From JBBUAX01 sp964409535 (lineage in GTDB: Bacteria; Patescibacteriota; Minisyncoccia; UBA6257; 2-01-FULL-56-20), in contig CAYPDQ010000009.1 in the NCBI GenBank assembly GCA_964409535.1, positions 1 to 34,693 of the forward strand: DNA of 34,693 nucleotides, read 5' to 3'. Position 1 is the first letter of the stretch; each line of letters opens with the position of its first letter. Both the position numbers and the translations under genes were made by a program. Positions 30,412-34,693 of the stretch are shown one piece after another. A model generated the notes under the pieces. That model saw only the letters and a list, made by a program, of their open reading frames with translations, was not told where the DNA came from and did no database searches.

Positions 30412-31545
30412 TTACACGATTACCTTTTCTATCAAAGGGTTGAGGCGGGTGACTATTTCATAAGCCATGCTGCCCGCTTTATCCGCCATATCCCAGGCGA
30501 AAATTTCTTCCCGCCCGTCCCGGCCGATAAGTGTAACTTCATCCCCGGGGCGGCAAGGGATCCGGTCCACGTCTACCACGGTCAAGTCCATGGAGACCCG
30601 GCCGAGGATCTTCGCCCGGCGCCCCCGGACAAGAACCTCGCCCTTGCCGGACAAAGACCAGGGCAAACCGTGCCAGTAGCCCACCGGCAGAACCGCCATC
30701 TGCCCATTGCGTTTTACCCGCCCGGTTAGATCATACCCCACCCTATCCCCCGCCCGCAGCGTTTTTACGTCGGCAATGAGCGTCCGCCAGGAAAGAACCG
30801 GCCGCAGAGCTGTATTTTTAAACTGACTTGCCGTTTTCCTTGAAGGATAAATGCCGTAGAGGCCGAGACCGATACGCACCGCGTCCAAGTGATATTTTTT
30901 GTCCAAAAGCGTCCCACCTGTCGCCGCCGCGTGGAAAAGCAGGTTCTTGAAACCGGCGCGAAGAAAAATACCTCTTATCTCTTGAAACTCCCGGAACTGG
31001 CGCTCGGCGTAGCGGCTGTCGTTCCTGTCCGAAGCGCAGGCGAAGTGAGTATAGACACCCTTGAGGTTTTCCGAGAAACTGGACTTGGCCAGGAGCTTCA
31101 TTGCTGCCGCTGCTTCTCCCGGGTAGAGACCCTGGCGGTGCATGCCGGTATCAAACTTAATGTGGAAGTCCGGCGGGTTCTTCTTGGCTAAAATGGTCTT
31201 CAAGCTGCGGATGTTCGGAACGGTGACGATCAACCTCTCCTTCGCCGCCCGGTCATAGAGATTGAAAAGCGTCGGCCCCAGGACCAATATCGGCTTTCTT
31301 ATTTTCTCCCGGCGCAGAGCCAAACCCTCCGCGATGCTGTCCACACACAGCCCGTCCACGCCGTAATCAGACATAAGTTTGGAAAAATCAAAAAGCCCGT
31401 GGCCGTAAGCATTGGACTTCACCACTGCCCAGAGCTTCACCCCCGGCGATACGATCTTTCGGAAAACTTGATAGTTGTGTTTTGCGGCTTGCCTATCAAG
31501 CTCAACCCATGTCCGAACGCTATCCGATAATTTCCCGGCCAACAT
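30412..31545 (-). CDS. alr: Alanine racemase
   Basis: A 377-residue PLP enzyme that makes D-alanine for peptidoglycan. The PLP lysine is K43 in LWAVVKSNAYGHG; substrate and PLP contacts are in FHIKFDTGMHRQGLYP and VRIGLGLYGIYPS; the C-terminal beta domain has RVSMDLTVVDVDRIPCRPGDEVTLIGRDG and AYEIVTRLNP. The length is normal. The ATG lies inside the last 26 bases of serS, so translation is coupled. No alternative start in frame would keep the N-terminal RTWVELDRQAAKHN. Confidence 0.95.
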   Translation of the reverse strand: MLAGKLSDSVRTWVELDRQAAKHNYQVFRKIVSPGVKLWAVVKSNAYGHGLFDFSKLMSDYGVDGLCVDSIAEGLALRREKIRKPILVLGPTLFNLYDRAAKERLIVTVPNIRSLKTILAKKNPPDFHIKFDTGMHRQGLYPGEAAAAMKLLAKSSFSENLKGVYTHFACASDRNDSRYAERQFREFQEIRGIFLRAGFKNLLFHAAATGGTLLDKKYHLDAVRIGLGLYGIYPSRKTASQFKNTALRPVLSWRTLIADVKTLRAGDRVGYDLTGRVKRNGQMAVLPVGYWHGLPWSLSGKGEVLVRGRRAKILGRVSMDLTVVDVDRIPCRPGDEVTLIGRDGREEIFAWDMADKAGSMAYEIVTRLNPLIEKVIV

Positions 31546-32839
31546 ATTTCTGGAGCACCTTGGGCACCTCTATTTTGCCGTCTTTGGTTTGATAATTTTC
31601 CAGGATCGCAATCAGCATCCGGCCAATCGCAAAAACGGTGGCGTCATTCATATGAACGAACTCCGTTTTGTTCCCCACCCTCTTGACCTTAGTGTTCAAC
31701 CTGCGCGCTTGGTAATCAGCCATATAATCCGCGGAGTGGGTCTCGCGGTAGCGATCCTGTCCAGGCATCCAGGTTTCGATATCCAGATGCCGCGCATCCG
31801 GGTCGCCCTGGTCGCCGGTGGAGGTGATAACCACCTGATACGGCAACTCCAGAGACCACATCAGGTATTCCTGAATGGCGACGAAAAAGTCCTGCTCTGT
31901 GATACCGTCTTCCGGCAGGACAAAACTTTCCATTTCCACCTTGTCAAACTGATGCACTCGCAGAATGCCGTGCGTGTCCTTGCCGTAGGAACCGGCCTCC
32001 CGGCGGAAAGCGGTGGAGAAGCCGACGTAGCGCACTGGCAGGTCTTTTTCCGGAATCGCTTCATTCATATGCAAAGGCCCGAGGGTATGTTCAGCGCTGC
32101 CCACGAGGTACAGGTCGTCCTGCGGCAGGTGATACTTATCCTCCGGGTTCGGATACAAGCGCGCCATCCTGTTGAAAACCTGCGGACGTATGAGAACCGG
32201 CGGCACGACCGGAAAGAAGGGTTTTGCGCTGTAACCAGGCCTGATGTTCTCCGCGATGGATTGCAATATGGTTCGATTGGCCAGTATTTCCAAAGCGTAC
32301 TGGACAAGGGCAAATTCCAAGCGTACCGCGTCGCCGAAGAAATAACCGAAGCGCGTGCCGGAAATCTCCGCCGCTTTCTTAGTATCAATAAGTCCGATCT
32401 TCTCCCCCAAGGCCATGTGGTCCAATGGCTTAAAACCGAACTCGCGCGGCTTGCCGACTTTGCGCAAGACCTTATTCGCCGTTTCGTCCTTGCCCACCGG
32501 CGTATCTTCGGAGGGCAGGTTCGGGATTTTCTCCCAAGCCGCCTGGCGCTCTTTCTCCAACTCCGCAACTTCCCCTTCCCTGGATCTTATTTTCTCCTTA
32601 TTCGCTTTGGCCGCCTCCCGCCCCGAAACTTCGGGGCGAGGCTCGCCCCCAGAGGGGGCGGCCGCCTTCTTGGAAAGCTCGTTCTGCTCCGCACGCAATT
32701 TTTCCAAATCGGAGGTCGCGGCGCGCCAGCTCTCATCCAGCTTCAAAAATTCGTCCACCAATCCCGGATCGGCGTTCTTCGTCGCGATTGCCTTCTTCAC
32801 CTTTTCCGGCTCATTCCGCAGAAGGTTTATATCCAACAT
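31520..32839 (-). CDS. serS: Seryl-tRNA synthetase
   Basis: A 439-residue class II synthetase. It starts MLDINLLRNEPEKVKKAIA, followed by the long antiparallel coiled-coil arm that holds the tRNA-Ser variable arm. Motif 2 is VGFSTAFRREAGSYGKDTHGILRVHQFDKVE and motif 3 is TEFVHMNDATVFAIGRMLIAILENYQ. In the coiled coil the stretch AAAPSGGEPRPEVSGREAAK is proline- and glycine-rich and is encoded by two GC hairpins (32619-32660), a likely insertion at the arm tip. The 11 bases around the start codon are tandemly duplicated, producing an out-of-frame decoy ATG upstream (32850). Confidence 0.96.
   Translation of the reverse strand: MLDINLLRNEPEKVKKAIATKNADPGLVDEFLKLDESWRAATSDLEKLRAEQNELSKKAAAPSGGEPRPEVSGREAAKANKEKIRSREGEVAELEKERQAAWEKIPNLPSEDTPVGKDETANKVLRKVGKPREFGFKPLDHMALGEKIGLIDTKKAAEISGTRFGYFFGDAVRLEFALVQYALEILANRTILQSIAENIRPGYSAKPFFPVVPPVLIRPQVFNRMARLYPNPEDKYHLPQDDLYLVGSAEHTLGPLHMNEAIPEKDLPVRYVGFSTAFRREAGSYGKDTHGILRVHQFDKVEMESFVLPEDGITEQDFFVAIQEYLMWSLELPYQVVITSTGDQGDPDARHLDIETWMPGQDRYRETHSADYMADYQARRLNTKVKRVGNKTEFVHMNDATVFAIGRMLIAILENYQTKDGKIEVPKVLQKYVGREIIG
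32619..32660. repeat. Twin GC hairpins inside serS
   Basis: CGCCCCGAA-AC-TTCGGGGCG (32619-32638) is followed at once by CGCCCCC-AGA-GGGGGCG (32644-32660). They encode the Pro/Gly-rich break in the SerRS coiled-coil arm. They resemble palindromic elements inserted in frame at a structurally tolerant site. Confidence 0.7.
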
Positions 32840-32851
32840 ATATCCAACATA

Positions 32852-33856
32852 TTATCTCACTTCCGGCGCGCCGTTAAGAGTGGTTATCAATTTACGTGTA
32901 TTCCCATGCTTCAGTAGGCCACGATAAGAACTCATCGTTTCCCGCGCCGGATTCTCCTCAACTCGTTTCAGCATCCGCCGCCTGGTAGCCCGCCGCAACA
33001 CGCGGTGGTCTGGAAAATGCACCCAGCCCAGAAAATCCACGCCGGAAGCGAGGGTTTTGAGGATTATCTTGTCCTCGTGGAGTTCCAGCTTCAGGTTCCG
33101 GCGGAGGAAGCTATCTATCTGCGGGATTAGCTCCTGTAGCCAGGTTTTATCCTCGGAAAGAATCACGAAGTCGTCCGCATAGCGGACGTAGTATTTGGCT
33201 TTCAGTTTGTGCTTCACGAACAGGTCAAACTCGTTCATATACACGTTGGCGAGAAGCTGGGAAGTGAGGTTGCCCAGGGGTAGGCCCTTGCCTGCCTGCG
33301 CAGGCAGGCCCGGCTGGCCAGAGCGGAAACTGCCTATCACCTCCCGCAGGAGCCAGAGGGTATTCTTATCTGTCAGATTTCTTTCCAAGATATTCAGCAA
33401 AACCTCATGGTCTATGCTGGCAAAGAACTTTCTCACGTCGCACTTCAGTACCCAGCAAGTGCGGGTATGATTGCGGCTCACCCTATAGGCGAAAGCGCGG
33501 AAGCGGCTTATAGCTCTGTGCGTACCTTTGTTCAGGCGGCAGGAGTAGGAATCGGGTATGAACTTTCTGTCAAAAAACGGATAGAGCGCTCTGTAGATGG
33601 CGTGGTGCAAGAGACGATCGCGGACGCCTGCTTTGTGGATGTTCCTGGGCTTAGGGTCGGAGATGTTGAACGCCCGGTAGGGGCCGTGGCGGTAGGTGCG
33701 GTTGACCAAATCGCGGCGCAACCCCAAAATATTGTCCATAAGCCGGAGAGAGAACTCCTGCACGTCCAGCTTCCCGCGCTTGCCGGGTAGGAATTCCCGC
33801 CAGGCCTGAAGCAGGTTTTCTACGCTAACAACGTCTTCAAACATTTTAACTTTCAT
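32852..33856 (-). CDS. Reverse transcriptase of a diversity-generating retroelement
   Basis: A 334-residue RT with no endonuclease or maturase domain. Catalytic motifs: the first Asp is in VLKCDVRKFFASIDHEVL (Asp140) and YADD is at 226-229 in YYVRYADDFVILSEDKTWL. The segment GLPLGNLTSQLLANVYMNEFD contains GNLTSQ (195-200): DGR enzymes have this (L/I)GxxxSQ form where group II intron RTs have QGxxxSP. The C-terminal motif is VDFLGWVHFPDHRVLRRATRRRM. In a DGR the RT copies a template RNA with adenine-specific errors into a variable repeat. GLPAQAG (183-189) just before GLPLG is encoded by a 20-bp palindrome and looks inserted. The start codon overlaps, head to head, the ATG of the divergent Avd frame. 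Confidence 0.88.
   Translation of the reverse strand: MKVKMFEDVVSVENLLQAWREFLPGKRGKLDVQEFSLRLMDNILGLRRDLVNRTYRHGPYRAFNISDPKPRNIHKAGVRDRLLHHAIYRALYPFFDRKFIPDSYSCRLNKGTHRAISRFRAFAYRVSRNHTRTCWVLKCDVRKFFASIDHEVLLNILERNLTDKNTLWLLREVIGSFRSGQPGLPAQAGKGLPLGNLTSQLLANVYMNEFDLFVKHKLKAKYYVRYADDFVILSEDKTWLQELIPQIDSFLRRNLKLELHEDKIILKTLASGVDFLGWVHFPDHRVLRRATRRRMLKRVEENPARETMSSYRGLLKHGNTRKLITTLNGAPEVR
33290..33309. repeat. 20-bp perfect palindrome inside the RT gene
   Basis: GCCTGCCTGCGCAGGCAGGC is self-complementary. On the coding strand it yields GLPAQAG immediately before the conserved GLPLGNLTSQ motif. It shares the core GCCTGCGCAGGC with the valS palindrome at 1211-1230, and both encode LPAQA. Confidence 0.8.
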
Positions 33857-33861
33857 GGAAG

Positions 33862-33871
33862 CCCCCCCCCC
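33862..33871. repeat. Ten-C homopolymer at the start of the Avd-like gene
   Basis: Ten consecutive C lie 4 bases after the ATG at 33855-33857 and before the open Avd frame. With ten C that ATG is out of frame with the Avd body; nine or twelve C would join them as MEAP(P)PRRNNLPIIQHL. On the RT side the same tract is a G10 run 5 bases upstream of the RT start. Confidence 0.85.
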
Positions 33872-33882
33872 GACGGAACAAC

Positions 33883-34254
33883 TTGCCCATTATCCAGCAT
33901 CTCATCGCGGCCTACAAACTTTGGCACAGCTTCCTGACGCATTTTCCGAAAACATCCCGCTACACGCTTGGCGGAAAGATCGATTCCCTTTTCCTGGAAA
34001 TGGTTGAGTTCGTGGTAGCCGCAAGTTTCACGGGCAAAAAAGACAAATTGCAGTTGGTCCGGCGGGCGGCGATGAAACTGGATGCTCTCAAATTCTTTCT
34101 GCAGATCGCGTGGGAAGTAAAAGTACTGGACAGTAAAAAGTACGCCGCCTTGTCCGAGCCACTTGATGGAATCGGGAAAATGCTCGGCGGCTGGCTACGG
34201 AAGCTGGAAACGGAAACTCCTCCGGCCACAACCGGAGGAGAACAAAGACAATAG
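33883..34254 (+). CDS. Avd-like four-helix-bundle protein of the DGR
   Basis: The open frame starts with TTG at 33883 and gives 123 residues. The sequence fits the bAvd / 23S-rRNA intervening-sequence four-helix-bundle family: LPIIQHLIAAYKLWHSFLTHFPKTSRYTLGGKID, then LLFLEMVEFVVAA-type helix, QLVRRAAMKLDALKFFLQIAWEVKVLDSKKYAALSEPLDGIGKMLGGWLRKL. Avd is the basic pentameric accessory factor that binds the RT and template RNA in DGRs. It is divergent from the RT rather than in tandem. The true start is uncertain: an upstream ATG (33855) would join this frame only if the C10 tract were 9 or 12 long. The C-terminal TPPATTGGEQ is encoded by a hairpin (34217-34240). Confidence 0.8.
   Translation: MPIIQHLIAAYKLWHSFLTHFPKTSRYTLGGKIDSLFLEMVEFVVAASFTGKKDKLQLVRRAAMKLDALKFFLQIAWEVKVLDSKKYAALSEPLDGIGKMLGGWLRKLETETPPATTGGEQRQ
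34217..34240. repeat. GC hairpin at the Avd 3' end, next to the template-repeat candidate
   Basis: CTCCTCCGG (34217-34225), loop CCACAA, CCGGAGGAG (34232-34240): a perfect 9-bp stem with a 6-nt loop. It lies about 20 bases past the 3' end (minus-strand sense) of the AAC-rich segment. In studied DGRs a similar short GC hairpin follows the variable repeat and assists retrohoming; here it could also end the avd transcript. Confidence 0.65.
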
Positions 34255-34259
34255 CGGGA

Positions 34260-34371
34260 GAGCAGGCACCAGTCGTTCGCGTTGCCGACGTTCTCCACCA
34301 AGTTGTGGTTCGCCTTGCGCTTCGCGCCGTTCCACCACACGTTCGGCACGTTGCGGTTGCCCTCGAAGGTA
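34260..34371 (-). other. Candidate DGR template repeat (AAC-rich)
   Basis: On the minus strand one frame reads HITFEGNRNVPNVWWNGAKR, then KANHNLVENVGNANDWCLLS. Nine Asn codons, all AAC and all in the same frame, are spread through it. This is how DGR template repeats look, because adenines at the first two codon positions are the mutable sites. It is not part of a longer gene: an in-frame TAG lies about 13 codons before the segment. The segment has the same orientation as the RT, with avd antisense in between. No second copy (variable repeat) was found by eye in the window. The boundaries are approximate and may extend to about 34245 and 34400. Confidence 0.6.
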
Positions 34372-34650
34372 ATGTGCCCAGCGCCGCCTGCGCCACTGTT
34401 CCTTGTCTACCGACCGACGGACTCGGAACTGTATCGTATCCGGCATCTCCAATGCCTTAGCACCGGGCACCGAGTATCTTTGTTTTTGAGGATTTCTTTA
34501 ACAACCCTCGGGCGAGGCGTACCCCGCCGCGATTCCGTGTCTAAAGATTCCGGAGTTCGGCCGCCCGCAAGCGTGCCCGCGGCCAGATTCGCCTACTATC
34601 CATAATCTATATTAACAAAGTATTTGAGTTTTCAGTATCAAAAATTCCAA
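34372..34650. other. Non-coding stretch upstream of the template-repeat candidate
   Basis: I see no convincing gene here. The minus strand has only short frames broken by stops, and the plus strand frames show no recognisable domain. It probably holds the 5' part of the template RNA and its promoter. The minus strand around 34598-34625 is AT-rich (TTGTTAATATAGATTATGG) and could carry a -10 box, but no clear -35/-10 pair stands out. Confidence 0.4.
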
Positions 34651-34688
34651 GGGCCCCAGGGATCAAAAGTTCAAAATCCCTAGGGCCC
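34651..34688. terminator. Strong hairpin at the window end
   Basis: GGGCCCCAGGGAT (34651-34663) and ATCCCTAGGGCCC (34676-34688) pair over 13 positions with one mismatch, around a 12-base A-rich loop. No T-run is visible next to it. It may insulate the DGR locus from the next gene or be another palindromic repeat. Confidence 0.5.
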
Positions 34689-34693
34689 AAGTT

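Noticed and set aside
32852..33856. The RT as a group II intron maturase or retron RT.
   Set aside because: Motif 4 is GNLTSQ rather than QGxxxSP, no maturase X or HNH domain follows, no intron domain V-like structure was seen, and an Avd-like partner is adjacent.
34195..34470. A 91-codon minus-strand frame (MPGAKALEMPD...) through the template-repeat candidate.
   Set aside because: It uses a different frame from the AAC codons and is extremely Arg/Glu-rich, typical of an out-of-frame reading of GC-rich DNA. The upstream part could still echo a target-gene sequence, but I do not call it a gene.
1..34693. CRISPR arrays, insertion sequences with transposases, or prophage genes.
   Set aside because: No regularly spaced direct repeats, no transposase or integrase motifs and no phage structural cluster; the baseplate-J-like protein stands alone.

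Overview
The window looks like part of a small, streamlined bacterial genome of the Candidate Phyla Radiation (Patescibacteria, most likely a Parcubacteria-type lineage). The reasons are shortened core proteins (an alpha subunit of RNA polymerase with no C-terminal domain, a 660-residue AlaRS, a 755-residue ValRS), CPR-typical proteins (DUF4012, PEGA, baseplate-J-like membrane protein, a divergent FtsA-like protein), tRNAs without an encoded CCA end, and many short palindromic repeats scattered between and inside genes. UGA is used as a stop (rpoD, ftsQ, RT), so this is not a UGA-recoding lineage. Assignment is by inspection only.

Layout. 1-987 (minus): the 5' part of an exported Ala/Val-rich, Pro-rich protein running off the window edge, then a small secreted protein. 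1114-4838 (plus): valS, a PrsW-type membrane protease, Hsp20 and rpmB. 4841-7204: an AT-richer accessory patch around tRNA-Pro(GGG), with a homing-type endonuclease on one side and three unknown genes (two membrane proteins flanking a soluble one) on the other. 7250-7409 (minus): a rod-shaped small RNA with its own promoter and terminator, probably 6S RNA. 7456-8355: a PEGA-domain protein.

8387-20078 (minus) is one long co-directional information-processing block: dnaG, rpoD, alaS, FtsA-like, baseplate-J-like, infA, rpmJ, rpsM, rpsK, rpsD, rpoA, rplQ, rplM, rpsI. A compact symmetric divergent promoter separates dnaG from a metal-type ABC transporter (ATPase and permease, 20144-21602, plus). 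A small coiled-coil protein, tRNA-Gly(CCC) and a truncated tRNA-Gly copy follow. 22002-27530 (minus) carries DUF4012, lepA, divIC/ftsB-like, SurA_N-like and pcm. 27553-29496 (plus) is a GT39-type membrane glycosyltransferase. 29583-32839 (minus) is serS, alr and ftsQ.

32852-34400 is the most notable region: a diversity-generating retroelement (DGR) core. It has a DGR-type reverse transcriptase on the minus strand, a divergently oriented Avd-like four-helix-bundle gene whose start is preceded by a ten-C tract, and beyond it a segment whose minus-strand reading has nine in-phase AAC codons, the signature of a template repeat. No matching variable repeat was seen in the window, so the diversified target is probably elsewhere in the genome.

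A recurring theme is palindromic DNA inside essential genes. Related palindromes encode the same LPAQA peptide in valS and in the RT, GC hairpins sit in serS, and a dispersed GTCATTGCGAG element forms the N-terminus of the DUF4012 protein.
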